DNA of 64,000 nucleotides from Betaproteobacteria bacterium (GCA_016711875.1 JADJSD010000001.1:1-64000); one strand, 5' to 3'. Positions 52,666 to 60,887 are shown, numbered from the stretch's first letter. The notes: generated by a model from the letters alone, not told the origin. Numbers and translations: made by a program.

Positions 52666-53273
52666 AGGATGCGGGCGTAGGTCGCGCGCACGGCCATCCG
52701 GTCGCCGCAGTCGAAGTGCCACCACTCGGTCGAGATGCCGTGCCAGCCGCCCTGGCGCATGGCCGCGCGCAGCAGGTCCCGGTTTTCCACGTGCCCTCGC
52801 CCGATGGCGCCGGCGGCGAGGAGCCGCTCCTCGTAGGCCGGGTGCGAGCGCTCGTCGAGGCAATCGAAGGGCGTTCCCATGTCGAGTTCCCGGCCCGACG
52901 CGTCGCAGAGCGTCACGTCGACGGCCATGCCGAAGGAATGGATCGAGCCGCGTTCGGGCGGGGCCAGGTAGCGCTCCAGTTCGGTGCCGGCGAGCACGGC
53001 CCAGAGCTGCTCCTGAACGCGCTGGGGGCGCATCGCGTCCAGCACGAGGAGCGCCCAGCCGGGCCGTTCGCGGGCGAGCCAATCCGCCGAGGCCGCGAGC
53101 GCCCCGGCCGCGTCCCGGTGCAGGAAGCCGCAGTCGAGCGGCGAATAGAGATCGCGGCCGGCGAAATTGTCCGGCGAGGCGTACCGCAGGTCCAAGCGGA
53201 CACCTTCGATCGTGGCGAGCGGCCGGTAATCGGCGTTTCCGGCGACGGATTCGGCCGGAATCGTGGCGGACAT
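52662..53273 (-). CDS. ddpX: D-alanyl-D-alanine dipeptidase (DdpX/VanX, M15D)
   Basis: DdpX/VanX cleaves the dipeptide D-Ala-D-Ala. The start is set at the ATG at 53273 (203 residues); a TTG at 53303 in frame is less likely. The zinc site is complete: SIHSFGMAVDVTLCD (SxHxxGxAxD) and GISTEWWHFDCGD (ExxH). DAMRPQRVQEQLW with the conserved Arg is also seen. No export signal is clear, fitting the cytoplasmic E. coli type that feeds on salvaged D-Ala-D-Ala. It stands alone on this strand between dacB and the MurA paralog. There is no vanH/vanA neighbour, so glycopeptide resistance is not suggested. Confidence 0.92.
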   Translation of the reverse strand: MSATIPAESVAGNADYRPLATIEGVRLDLRYASPDNFAGRDLYSPLDCGFLHRDAAGALAASADWLARERPGWALLVLDAMRPQRVQEQLWAVLAGTELERYLAPPERGSIHSFGMAVDVTLCDASGRELDMGTPFDCLDERSHPAYEERLLAAGAIGRGHVENRDLLRAAMRQGGWHGISTEWWHFDCGDRMAVRATYARIL

Positions 53274-53317
53274 GGCGTGAGGCGCACTTGAGGGGGCGGC
53301 CAATGTAACATTTGGCC

Positions 53318-54637
53318 ATGACCTCCACCCAGCGGTACCTCGTCCAGGGCGGCAAGCCGGTTTCCGGCCGCATCCGCTGCCTGGGCGCCAAGAATTTCGC
53401 CACCAAGGCCATGGTCGCCGCCCTCCTCGCCGAGGGCACGACGCGCCTGCTCAACGCGCCGCGGATCGGCGACGTCGAGATCACCCGCAAGCTCCTGGCC
53501 GCCTCCGGCGCGAAGCTCGACTGGAGCGGCGACTCGGACCTCGCCATCGACGCGAGCACCATCCGCTCGTGCGACGTGCCGGTGCCCGACAGCGGCTCGA
53601 ACCGCATCCCGATCCTGCTGCTCGGCGTGCTGCTGCACCGCATCGGCGAGGCGCACGTGCCCGTGGTCGCCGGCTGCAACATCGGCGCGCGCCCCGTGGA
53701 TTTCCACCTTACCGCCGCGAAGATGTTCGGCGCGGAGATCGAGGTGGCCCCGGACGGCTACCGTGCCCGTCGCAGCGGCCCGCTGAAGGCCTGCCACTAC
53801 CGCCTGCCCTACCCGTCCGTCGGCGCCACCGAGAGCTGCCTCTACCTGGGCGTGCTCGCCAAGGGCACGAGCATCATCGAGGGCGTCGCGATCGAGCCGG
53901 AGATCATGGCGCTCATCACGATGCTCAACACGATGGGCGCGCGCGTGCAGTTGAAGCCCAACCGCGAGCTCATCATCGAGGGTGTGGACCGGCTCTATCC
54001 CACCACCTACGACGTCCTGGGCGATCGCATCGAGGCCGCCTCGTGGGCCGCGCTCGCGGCCGCGACCGACGGCGAGATCACCGTGGACGGCATCGACCCG
54101 GCGACCCTCATCAACTTCTTCGGCCCGTTCAACAGCGTGGGCGGCGGCGTCTCGATCGAGGGACCGCGGTCCATCAAGTTCTTCCGGCGGCACCCTCTGC
54201 GCTCCATCGTGCTGGAGACGGACGTCTTCCCCGGCTTCGCCACGGACTGGCAGCAGCCCTTCGCCGTCATGCTCACGCAGGCCTCGGGCATCTCGATCAT
54301 CCACGAGACGGTGTACGAGCGCCGCTTCGGCTACCTCGAGGCGCTCTCGGCGCTGGGCGCCAAGACGCAGATCGAGACGCACTGCCTGGGCTCGGTGCCC
54401 TGTCGTTTCCGGGGTCGCGACTTCCCGCACAGCGCCATCGTGCGCGGGCCCACGGAACTTCGCTCGGACGGCATCACGCTCGACGTGCCGGACCTTCGGG
54501 CCGGCCTCGCCTACGTGATGGCCGCGGCCCTCGCCAAGGGCGAGACCACGATCACCTCCGTGCAGCGCATCGAGCGCGGCTACGGCGAGCTCGCGGTGCG
54601 CACGAAAGGGCTGAGCCTCCCGCTGCAGGCGTTCTAG
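53318..54637 (+). CDS. UDP-GlcNAc 1-carboxyvinyltransferase-like enzyme (MurA paralog)
   Basis: MurA adds enolpyruvate to UDP-GlcNAc, the first committed wall step. The 439-residue protein (ATG 53318) keeps the catalytic residues: Lys-Asn in CLGAKNFATKAMVAALL, the fosfomycin-target Cys and Arg in GCNIGARPVDFHL, Asp in GFATDWQQPF, Arg in ERRFGYLEAL, DLRAG and IERGYGEL. But the blocks differ from standard MurA (GAKNFATK rather than GAKNAALP), and the tail is short. The usual betaproteobacterial murA is next to hisG, not here, so I think this is a second, divergent copy. Its role may be wall synthesis or another enolpyruvyl transfer. Confidence 0.88.
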   Translation: MTSTQRYLVQGGKPVSGRIRCLGAKNFATKAMVAALLAEGTTRLLNAPRIGDVEITRKLLAASGAKLDWSGDSDLAIDASTIRSCDVPVPDSGSNRIPILLLGVLLHRIGEAHVPVVAGCNIGARPVDFHLTAAKMFGAEIEVAPDGYRARRSGPLKACHYRLPYPSVGATESCLYLGVLAKGTSIIEGVAIEPEIMALITMLNTMGARVQLKPNRELIIEGVDRLYPTTYDVLGDRIEAASWAALAAATDGEITVDGIDPATLINFFGPFNSVGGGVSIEGPRSIKFFRRHPLRSIVLETDVFPGFATDWQQPFAVMLTQASGISIIHETVYERRFGYLEALSALGAKTQIETHCLGSVPCRFRGRDFPHSAIVRGPTELRSDGITLDVPDLRAGLAYVMAAALAKGETTITSVQRIERGYGELAVRTKGLSLPLQAF

Positions 54638-54638
54638 C

Positions 54639-55574
54639 ATGGCGGGCAGCGAGGGCTTCCCGTTCCGGTCGCAGAACACGTTCCTCAAGGCGCCGGCGCA
54701 CGACGCCTCGCGGCCCTTCGCCGTGGCGGGCCTGCCGTGGGACGGTTCGGTCACCAACCGGCCCGGCGCCCGGTATGGCCCGGATGCGATCCGAAGGGCC
54801 AGTCACATGCTGTGCGACGGCACGCATCCGCATTTCGGCGTGTCCCCGCTCGCTTCGCTCACCGACCTGGGCGATGTCGCCTTCCCCAACACCTCGCTCG
54901 CCGCCATGCGGGAGGCCGCCGCGGCCGCGATCCCCGCGCTCCTGGCGAAACACCATGTCGTGTGGCTGGGCGGCGACCATTCGGTGACGCTGCCGGTGCT
55001 CCGGGCGATCCGCGCGCAAGCCGGCCGGCCCGTGGCGCTCGTGCACTTCGACGCGCACTGCGACACCTGGCCCGATCACATGGGCGAGCCCTCGGGGCAC
55101 GGCACGTGGACGCGCGAAGCGCTCGAGGAAGGCCTCGTCGTTCCCTCGGCCACGATCCAGCTCGGCATCCGCTCCGCGGCCGAGGCCGGCCCGCGGGACT
55201 TCGTGGCGAAGGCCGGGGGACGGGTGTTCGCCGCGCGGGAGCTTCGCGGGCGCGATGGCGCGGTCGCCCTGGCGCCGGCGATCGACGAGATCCGCCGCCG
55301 CGTCGCCCTGGCCGGCTCGCCGCCGGTATACCTCTCGCTCGACATCGATTGCCTCGACCCGGCCTTCGCGCCCGGCACCGGCACGCCCGAACCCGCCGGC
55401 CTCGCCACGTCGCAGGTGATGACGCTGCTCGAGGAGCTCGCCGACCTGCCCTGGTGCGGCATGGACGTGGTGGAAGTCTCGCCGCCCTACGACCACGCGG
55501 AGCTCACGAGCAGCGCGGCCGCCGCGTTCGCCTGGACGTACCTCGCGGGCCGCGTGGCGCGCGCGGCCCGGTAA
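54639..55574 (+). CDS. speB: Agmatinase/ureohydrolase SpeB-like
   Basis: SpeB splits agmatine to putrescine and urea. The 311-residue protein shows the binuclear manganese motifs of the ureohydrolase family: WLGGDHSVTLP (about 107-117), LVHFDAHCDTWPD (about 130-142) and LSLDIDCLDPAFAPGTGTPEPAG (about 229-250). Agmatinase, guanidinobutyrase and related enzymes share them, so the exact guanidino substrate is uncertain. It starts 1 bp after the MurA paralog, and the symporter gene begins directly after its stop, so the three genes likely form an operon. Confidence 0.9.
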   Translation: MAGSEGFPFRSQNTFLKAPAHDASRPFAVAGLPWDGSVTNRPGARYGPDAIRRASHMLCDGTHPHFGVSPLASLTDLGDVAFPNTSLAAMREAAAAAIPALLAKHHVVWLGGDHSVTLPVLRAIRAQAGRPVALVHFDAHCDTWPDHMGEPSGHGTWTREALEEGLVVPSATIQLGIRSAAEAGPRDFVAKAGGRVFAARELRGRDGAVALAPAIDEIRRRVALAGSPPVYLSLDIDCLDPAFAPGTGTPEPAGLATSQVMTLLEELADLPWCGMDVVEVSPPYDHAELTSSAAAAFAWTYLAGRVARAAR

Positions 55575-57065
55575 GTGTCGCCCGCCATCCTCGTCGCGAT
55601 CGTCCTCGCGTACTTCGCGTTGCTCTTCTGGGTGGCGCGCCGCACGGGGCACCACGCCACCAACGAGGGCTTCTTCGTCGGCAACCGGCGAAGCCCTTGG
55701 CTGCTGGTGGCCTTCGGCATGGTCGGCACCACGCTCTCGGGGGTCACTTTCGTGAGCGTCCCGGGCGCCGTGGGCCGCGACGCCTTCACCTACTTCCAGA
55801 TCATCCTCGGGCACTTCTTCGGCTATCTCGTCATCGCCTTCGTGCTGCTGCCGCTCTACTACCGCGACGGCGTGACCTCCATCTATCACCTGCTCGCGAC
55901 GCGGCTCGGCAAGGGCGCGCACCGCACGGGCGCCGCGTTCTTCATCCTGTCGCGCACGCTGGGCGCCACGGCGCGGCTGTACCTCGTCGTCGCGATCCTG
56001 CAGGCGACGCTCCTCGACGCGATGGGCGTGCCCTTCGCGCTCACGGCGGCCGTGATCCTGGGGCTGATCGTCGCCTATACCTTCGAGGGTGGCGTGAAGA
56101 CGCTCGTGTGGACGGACCTGCTGCAGACGGCCTGCATGCTCGGCGGGCTCGTCGTGGTGACGCTCGTGATGCTCGACCGGCTCGACCTCACGTTCGCGCA
56201 GAGCCTCGAGCGGCTCTCCGAAGCGGGCCTTTCGCGCGTTTTCGCCACGGATCCGGAAGCGCGCAACTGGGTCGGCAAGCATCTCGTGGCCGGCGCCTTC
56301 ATCGCCATCGCGATGGCCGGCATGGACCAGGAGATGATGCAGAAGAACATCTCCGTGAGGCGCCTCGCGGATTCGCAGAAGAACGTGGTGCTCCTCGCGG
56401 CGCTGATGATGGGCGTGGTGCTGCTCTTCCTCTACCTCGGGGGGCTGCTGCACCTCTTCGCGCCGGCCGCGGGCGTGACGGCGCAGGGCGACCGCCTCTT
56501 CCCCGCCGTCGTGATGCAGGAGCTGCCGGCCGCGGTGCAGCTCGTCTTCTTCATCGCGCTCGTCTCCGCCCTCTTTCCCAGCGCGGACGGTGCGCTCACC
56601 GCGCTCACGTCGAGCTTCTGCATCGACCTGCTGGGCCTCCAGGAGCGCAAGGAGATCGGCGAGGCGGCGAAGAAGCGGATCCGCCAGCGCGTGCACATCG
56701 CTTTCGCCGCGGTGTTTCTCGCGCTGGTGCTGGGGTTCCACGCGCTGGGCAACCCCAGCATGATCAACGTGATCCTCAAGGTGGCGGCGTTCACCTACGG
56801 GCCGCTGCTGGGCCTTTTCGCCTTCGCCATCTTCGCCAGGCGCCGGCCCGTGGATCGCCTCGTGCCCGTGGTGGCGATCCTGGCGCCCCTCATCTGCCTC
56901 TACGTGGACCGGAACCAGGCGGCGCTTTTCGGGACTTGGGAGGTGGGGCTGGAGATCCTGGTGCTGAACGGGGCGATCACGTTCGCGGGGCTTTGGCTTT
57001 GCTCGCGACCGGCCGCTCGCGCGAGGTACGTCAAAGGCTTTGGAACCACAGATGAACACGGATGA
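55575..57065 (+). CDS. Sodium/solute symporter (SSF family)
   Basis: The 496-residue protein has about 13 membrane segments and SSF features: NEGFFVGNRRSPWLLVAFGMVGTTLSGVTFVSVPGAVG (about 28-65), YTFEGGVKTLVWTDLLQ, and MDQEMMQKNISVRRLADSQKN. The start is a GTG at 55575 abutting the agmatinase stop, so it may import the agmatinase substrate; this is inference. The C-terminal tail (RYVKGFGTTDEHG) is encoded inside the left arm of the 57.1 kb inverted repeat, whose second decamer supplies the stop codon, so the true tail was probably replaced by the repeat. Confidence 0.9.
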   Translation: MSPAILVAIVLAYFALLFWVARRTGHHATNEGFFVGNRRSPWLLVAFGMVGTTLSGVTFVSVPGAVGRDAFTYFQIILGHFFGYLVIAFVLLPLYYRDGVTSIYHLLATRLGKGAHRTGAAFFILSRTLGATARLYLVVAILQATLLDAMGVPFALTAAVILGLIVAYTFEGGVKTLVWTDLLQTACMLGGLVVVTLVMLDRLDLTFAQSLERLSEAGLSRVFATDPEARNWVGKHLVAGAFIAIAMAGMDQEMMQKNISVRRLADSQKNVVLLAALMMGVVLLFLYLGGLLHLFAPAAGVTAQGDRLFPAVVMQELPAAVQLVFFIALVSALFPSADGALTALTSSFCIDLLGLQERKEIGEAAKKRIRQRVHIAFAAVFLALVLGFHALGNPSMINVILKVAAFTYGPLLGLFAFAIFARRRPVDRLVPVVAILAPLICLYVDRNQAALFGTWEVGLEILVLNGAITFAGLWLCSRPAARARYVKGFGTTDEHG

Positions 57066-57200
57066 ACACGGATGGCTTGTGCCTGTTCATGAGGCCTCAA
57101 TCCGTGCGTGCGGTTTTACGGTGCTGGCGAGAATCGCGGCTTCGACTCCATCACGAATCATCTGTGTTCATCCGTGTTCATCTGCGGTTCCAAAGCCTTT
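57033..57200. repeat. Large inverted repeat with 10-bp iterons (CACGGATGAA)
   Basis: Left arm 57033-57074 and right arm 57159-57200 are inverted copies over 42 bp with two mismatches. Each reads AAAGGCTTTGGAACC, then decamers of the CACGGATGAA type. The centre is 84 bp. The arrangement TTTGGAA plus GATGAA decamers is the same as in the 47 kb repeat, where the unit is CGCCGATGAA, so both belong to one family. The left arm encodes the last residues of the symporter; the right arm ends 42 bp before the next gene. The centre holds no gene that I can support. Confidence 0.85.
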
Positions 57201-57242
57201 CGCCCCCGCCAGCCCCGCTTCCTATTGCGGGATAATGCCGCC

Positions 57243-58238
57243 ATGACCACCCCCGACCCCGCCCGACTCGCGTTCCAGTCCCTCACCTTCACCGGCGCGA
57301 AGCCCGGCCCGAAGCTCATCGTCACCGGCGCCGTGCACGGCAACGAGACCTGCGGCACGCAGGGCATCCGCCGCGTCCTGGCGGACATCGACGCGGGTCG
57401 CCTCGCCATCCTGGCCGGCACCGTAACCTTCGTCCCCGTCACCAACCCGCTCGCGTACGCGAAGAAGGACCGCTCCGGGGACCGCAACCTCAACCGCAAC
57501 CTCGCGCCCACCGCGAACCCGGTCGATTTCGAGGACCGCGTGGCCAACTGGCTCTGCCCGTTGCTCGCGCAGCACGAGATCCTGCTCGACCTGCATTCGA
57601 CCCGCGCGAAAAACCCGGCCTTCGCGATGCTGGGCCCCTTCGACAACGCGGGAACGCTCCAGCCTTTCAGCCAGGCGAAGCGGGAGCGCGCCCTCGCCCT
57701 CGCGCTCGGCGTATCCCGCTTCGTGGACGGCTGGCTCGAGACCTATGCCAAGGGCGTCGAGCGGCGCAACGCGCGCGTGGGCACGGCCTCGACGCGGGCG
57801 CAGGCGCTCAACACCGATCCGAAGTACGGTGTCGGGACGACCGAGTACATGCGTTCCATCGGCGGCTGCTCCATCACGCTCGAGTGCGGACAGCACGAGG
57901 ATCCGGCCTCGCCCGACGTCGCTTATGCCGCCATCCACCGCGCCCTGGCGCACCTGGGGCTCGCCGACGGGCCCGTGCCCGCGCCGGTGTCCGGTGCGGA
58001 GTACCTGAGCCTCGTGGACGTCATCGACCGCCTGGATGCGAACGACGCCTTCGCGCGCGAATGGTCGAGCTTCAACCGGCTGGCGCAGGGCGATCTCATC
58101 GCCACGCGCGCGGACGGCACGAAGCTCCTCGCGCCGGAGGATGGCTTCATCGTCTTCCCGGACCACAAGGCGCTGCCGGGCAACGAGTGGTTCTACCTCG
58201 CGCGGCCCCGCCTAGAGGCCGAACTCCTGCCGCGTTAG
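57243..58238 (+). CDS. Succinylglutamate desuccinylase/aspartoacylase family protein
   Basis: The 331-residue protein (ATG 57243) belongs to the M14-like AstE/AspA family of zinc deacylases. Seen are TGAVHGNETCGTQGIRRVL with the HxxE zinc pair (about 27-45), FVPVTNPLAYAKKDRSGDRNLNRNLAP, EILLDLHSTRAKNPAFAML with the third zinc ligand His, and ITLECGQHEDPASPDVAY with the catalytic Glu. The substrate could be an N-acylated amino acid or amine. It overlaps the convergent 58212-59006 gene by 27 bp. Confidence 0.88.
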   Translation: MTTPDPARLAFQSLTFTGAKPGPKLIVTGAVHGNETCGTQGIRRVLADIDAGRLAILAGTVTFVPVTNPLAYAKKDRSGDRNLNRNLAPTANPVDFEDRVANWLCPLLAQHEILLDLHSTRAKNPAFAMLGPFDNAGTLQPFSQAKRERALALALGVSRFVDGWLETYAKGVERRNARVGTASTRAQALNTDPKYGVGTTEYMRSIGGCSITLECGQHEDPASPDVAYAAIHRALAHLGLADGPVPAPVSGAEYLSLVDVIDRLDANDAFAREWSSFNRLAQGDLIATRADGTKLLAPEDGFIVFPDHKALPGNEWFYLARPRLEAELLPR

Positions 58239-59006
58239 CGCATCCGATTCGTTGGCGGGCGCGAAAAGCGCGCCTTCGGGCACCAGCGCGGCCAGGGTGC
58301 CGAGCGCATCCGGCGCGCCCTCGCCCAGCCGCACGGCCAGCGCATCGGGCGCCATCGGCCCTCGAGCCAGCAGGCGCTCGAGCGCCGGCGCCGCGGCGTT
58401 CGCATAGGCCCGGTCGAGTTGCGCCCACGCCTCGTCGGCGGCGGACTCCGTTGCTCGCGCGGCGGCCTGTGAAGCCTCGGCGGCGATGAGGCGCCCCAGC
58501 GCGAAGGCGATCACCGTGATCCACGCGGGATCGTGCGCGTCCTCGAGAAGCCTCGCGTGCAACGCCGCGAGCCCCTCCACGCCCGCCCGACGTTCCTCGC
58601 GGCCCAGCGGGATGCCGGCCCGCCGCGCATGGGGCTGGAAGCGCCTGAGCGCCGCCTGCCCTACCGTGATGGCATCGTCGACCAGCGACACGATGGGGCC
58701 CCGCTGGAGGAGCCTCGCCAGCGAGCCGGCCCAGGTGCGAGCCGACGGAAACGTGCTCGACTCGGCCTCGGACTGCCGGCGGTAGGACATGAAGTCGCCG
58801 GCGATGCGCGGGTCGAACAGGGCTTCGGCCGCGACCTCGAGGGCGGCCCGGGCCGCGGTCGGGTGATAGCAGGCCTCCTGCGGCCTCACGGTGGGCGTGG
58901 TGGGCGTGGGGACGGGCCGGCGGAGGGGTGCCGAGGCAAGGGCGGGCGAAAGCAAGGGCGTCGATTCGAGAAGCGGACGATCCGATGCTATTCCCGGCAC
59001 GCGCAC
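58212..59006 (-). CDS. Hypothetical helical protein, family not recognised
   Basis: The 264-residue frame starts with a GTG at 59006; internal starts are possible because the first 45 residues are proline-rich (PLRRPVPTPTTPTVRPQ) and low in conservation. The rest is Ala/Leu/Arg-rich and helical (e.g. RAALEVAAEALFDPRIAGDFMSY, WITVIAFALGRLIAAEASQAAARATESAADEAW). There is no signal peptide or membrane segment. Codon use is like the neighbours and the convergent end with the aspartoacylase-family gene is tidy, so I take it as coding. No function is offered. Confidence 0.6.
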   Translation of the reverse strand: MRVPGIASDRPLLESTPLLSPALASAPLRRPVPTPTTPTVRPQEACYHPTAARAALEVAAEALFDPRIAGDFMSYRRQSEAESSTFPSARTWAGSLARLLQRGPIVSLVDDAITVGQAALRRFQPHARRAGIPLGREERRAGVEGLAALHARLLEDAHDPAWITVIAFALGRLIAAEASQAAARATESAADEAWAQLDRAYANAAAPALERLLARGPMAPDALAVRLGEGAPDALGTLAALVPEGALFAPANESDALTRQEFGL

Positions 59007-59040
59007 GCGCCTTGTCCGGCATCAGGGGTCGTGGCGATGG

Positions 59041-59841
59041 CTAGCGTGCGGCGCGAAGCCCATCGGAGATTTCTCCCGCCGCGCTTCGCAACGCCGGCAG
59101 GAACGCCTTCGCGATCCCCGTCCGGGAGTGCCGGGCGAGGTTCGTGCTCACGTTCACCGCGGCGACGACCCGCCCCTGCGCGTCGTGAACGGGGGCGGCG
59201 ATGCCGCATACGCCCAGTTCCAGTTCCTCGCTCACCACGGCGTAGCCGCGCGCGCGGATTTCCCCGAGTTCCCTCATCAGGACCGGCACCGAGCGCCGGG
59301 TGAACCGCGTCCAGGCCGCGAGCGGCTTCGCCTCGAGGCGCTCGCGCGCCTGCGCCGGATCCAGACCGGCGAGCAGCACGCGTCCCATCGACGTGGCGAA
59401 CGCCGGCAACCGCCCGCCCAGGCCGATGCCGCGCGCGAGCGGGCTGCGCCGCTCCGCCCGGGCCACGAAGACGATCTCGCCCCCTTCGAGGATGGACAGG
59501 GCCGCCACTTCGTCCAGCGAATCCGCCAGGCGGTCGAGCACGGGCTGCGCGGCTTCGCGAAGCGACAGGGAGGAAAGGTAGGCCTGCCCGAGTTCGAGCA
59601 CCTTCGGCGTGAGCCGGAAGGAGCCGCCGTCCTGGCGCGCATAGCCGAGGGCGAGAAGCGTGTGCAGCAAACGCCGCGCGCCGGCGCGCGTCATCCCGGC
59701 GCGCGCGGCCGCCTCGCTGATCGTGAGCGCGGGCGCATCGCGGCCGAAAGCCCGCAGCAGGTCGAGGCCGCGCGCGAACGCCTCGACGAAGGTGTCGCTG
59801 CTCGCGGGACGGGCGCCCGAATCCGGGGGGTGCTTTGACAA
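59041..59841 (-). CDS. IclR-family transcriptional regulator (PcaR/PobR type)
   Basis: The 266-residue protein has an N-terminal winged helix (about 18-80: VEAFARGLDLLRAFGRDAPALTISEAAARAGMTRAGARRLLHTLLALGYARQDGGSFRLT) and the IclR effector domain (about 95-255, with VARAERRSPLARGIGLGGRLPAFATSMGRVLLAGL and GVCGIAAPVHDAQGRVVAAVNVST). The LEAFARGLxxL start is that of PcaR/PobR regulators of aromatic acid use. The start codon is a TTG. It diverges from the Bug/M24 pair with 80 bp between, containing a perfect palindrome. Confidence 0.92.
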   Translation of the reverse strand: MSKHPPDSGARPASSDTFVEAFARGLDLLRAFGRDAPALTISEAAARAGMTRAGARRLLHTLLALGYARQDGGSFRLTPKVLELGQAYLSSLSLREAAQPVLDRLADSLDEVAALSILEGGEIVFVARAERRSPLARGIGLGGRLPAFATSMGRVLLAGLDPAQARERLEAKPLAAWTRFTRRSVPVLMRELGEIRARGYAVVSEELELGVCGIAAPVHDAQGRVVAAVNVSTNLARHSRTGIAKAFLPALRSAAGEISDGLRAAR

Positions 59842-59863
59842 GGCGGTCGAGGCTCGCTACGGT
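59835..59863 (+). promoter_or_regulatory. Possible sigma-70 promoter for the Bug-M24 genes
   Basis: TTGACA (59835-59840) is a perfect -35, 17 bp before TACGGT (59858-59863), a poor -10. It overlaps the start codon of the IclR gene. The downstream palindrome at 59884-59900 would lie about 15-30 bases past the start of transcription, where a repressor would block it. Confidence 0.4.
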
Positions 59864-59883
59864 ATGTTCTCTATTAGACCAGA

Positions 59884-59900
59884 TGTTCGTATAGCGAACA
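59884..59900. promoter_or_regulatory. Perfect palindrome, likely IclR operator
   Basis: TGTTCG, five bases and CGAACA form a perfect 6-bp inverted repeat in the divergent gap between the IclR regulator and the Bug gene. Size and place fit an operator of an IclR dimer. That this protein binds it is inferred from position. Confidence 0.6.
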
Positions 59901-59921
59901 ATCGACTCCCGGAGGAGCCCC

Positions 59922-60887
59922 ATGTCCCGCCTTGCCCTCGCCCTTGCGGCGCTCAGCTGCCTCGCCCTGCCCGCGTCCGCGCAGGGCGACTTCCCGACCA
60001 AGCCGATCCGCTTCGTCGTGCCCGCCGCCGCCGGCGGCCCGACCGACCTCACCGCGCGCCTCATCGCGCAGGAGATGCAGAAGGCGCTCGGCCAGCCCGT
60101 CGTGGTGGAACCCAAGCCGGGCGCGGGCGGCAACGTCGGCGCCGACGCCGTCGCGAAGAGCGCGCCGGACGGCTACACGATTCTCATGGCCACGATCGGC
60201 ACCCACGCGATCAACCAGACGCTCTACAAGTCGCTGCCCTTCGACCCCGTGAAGGACTTCACGCCCGTCACGCAGGTTGTCCAGTACCCCTTGATCTTCG
60301 TGGTGAACCCGTCGGTGCCGGCGAAGAACGTGAAGGAGTTCATCGACTACGCCAAGGCCAACCCCGGCAAGCTCAACCGCGCCTCGGGCGGCAGCGGCAC
60401 CTCGATGCACCTGTCGGGCGAGCTTTTCCGCAGCATGGCCGGCCTCGACCTGCCGCACATTCCCTACAAGGGCAGCGCCCCGGCCCTGAACGACCTCATG
60501 GGCGGGCAGGTGCAGCTCATGTTCGACTCGATGATGACCGCCCTGCCCTTGGTGAAGGCCGGCAAGCTGCGCGCGCTCGGCACCACCGGCACCACGCGCT
60601 CGAGTGCCGCCCCCGACGTGCCCACCATCGCCGAGCAGGGCATGCCGCAGTACAGCGCCGCCGGCTGGATCGGGGTGGTCGCGCCGGCGAAGACGCCCCC
60701 GGAGATCGTCGCGAAGCTGCGCAACGCCGTCGTGACGGCTCTCAAGACGCCGCAGGTTGCCGAGCGCCTCACCTCTCAGGCCGCGGAGATCGTCGGCAGC
60801 ACGCCCGAGGAGTTCGGCGCTTTCATGAAGGCCGAGACCGCCAAGTGGGCCATCGCCGTGCGCGCCTCCGGCGCCACCGTGGAATGA
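59922..60887 (+). CDS. Bug/TctC-type periplasmic substrate-binding protein
   Basis: The 321-residue protein has a Sec signal (MSRLALALAALSCLALPASAQ) and the TctC/Bug pattern: FPTKPIRFVVPAAAGGPTDLTARLIAQEMQKALGQPVVVEPKPGAGGNVGADAVAKSAPDGYTILMAT, then FDPVKDFTPVTQV and GTSMHLSGELFRSMAGLDLPHIPYKGSAPALNDLMGGQVQLMFD. Such proteins bind small carboxylates or related compounds and are very common in betaproteobacteria, often without linked TctAB permeases, as here. It is divergent from its probable regulator and its stop overlaps the M24 gene in an ATGA. Confidence 0.93.
   Translation: MSRLALALAALSCLALPASAQGDFPTKPIRFVVPAAAGGPTDLTARLIAQEMQKALGQPVVVEPKPGAGGNVGADAVAKSAPDGYTILMATIGTHAINQTLYKSLPFDPVKDFTPVTQVVQYPLIFVVNPSVPAKNVKEFIDYAKANPGKLNRASGGSGTSMHLSGELFRSMAGLDLPHIPYKGSAPALNDLMGGQVQLMFDSMMTALPLVKAGKLRALGTTGTTRSSAAPDVPTIAEQGMPQYSAAGWIGVVAPAKTPPEIVAKLRNAVVTALKTPQVAERLTSQAAEIVGSTPEEFGAFMKAETAKWAIAVRASGATVE

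Noticed and set aside
52662..53273. Glycopeptide resistance operon because of the VanX-type enzyme
   Set aside because: No vanH, vanA or vanRS-like gene is present, and Gram-negative DdpX enzymes serve D-Ala-D-Ala use.
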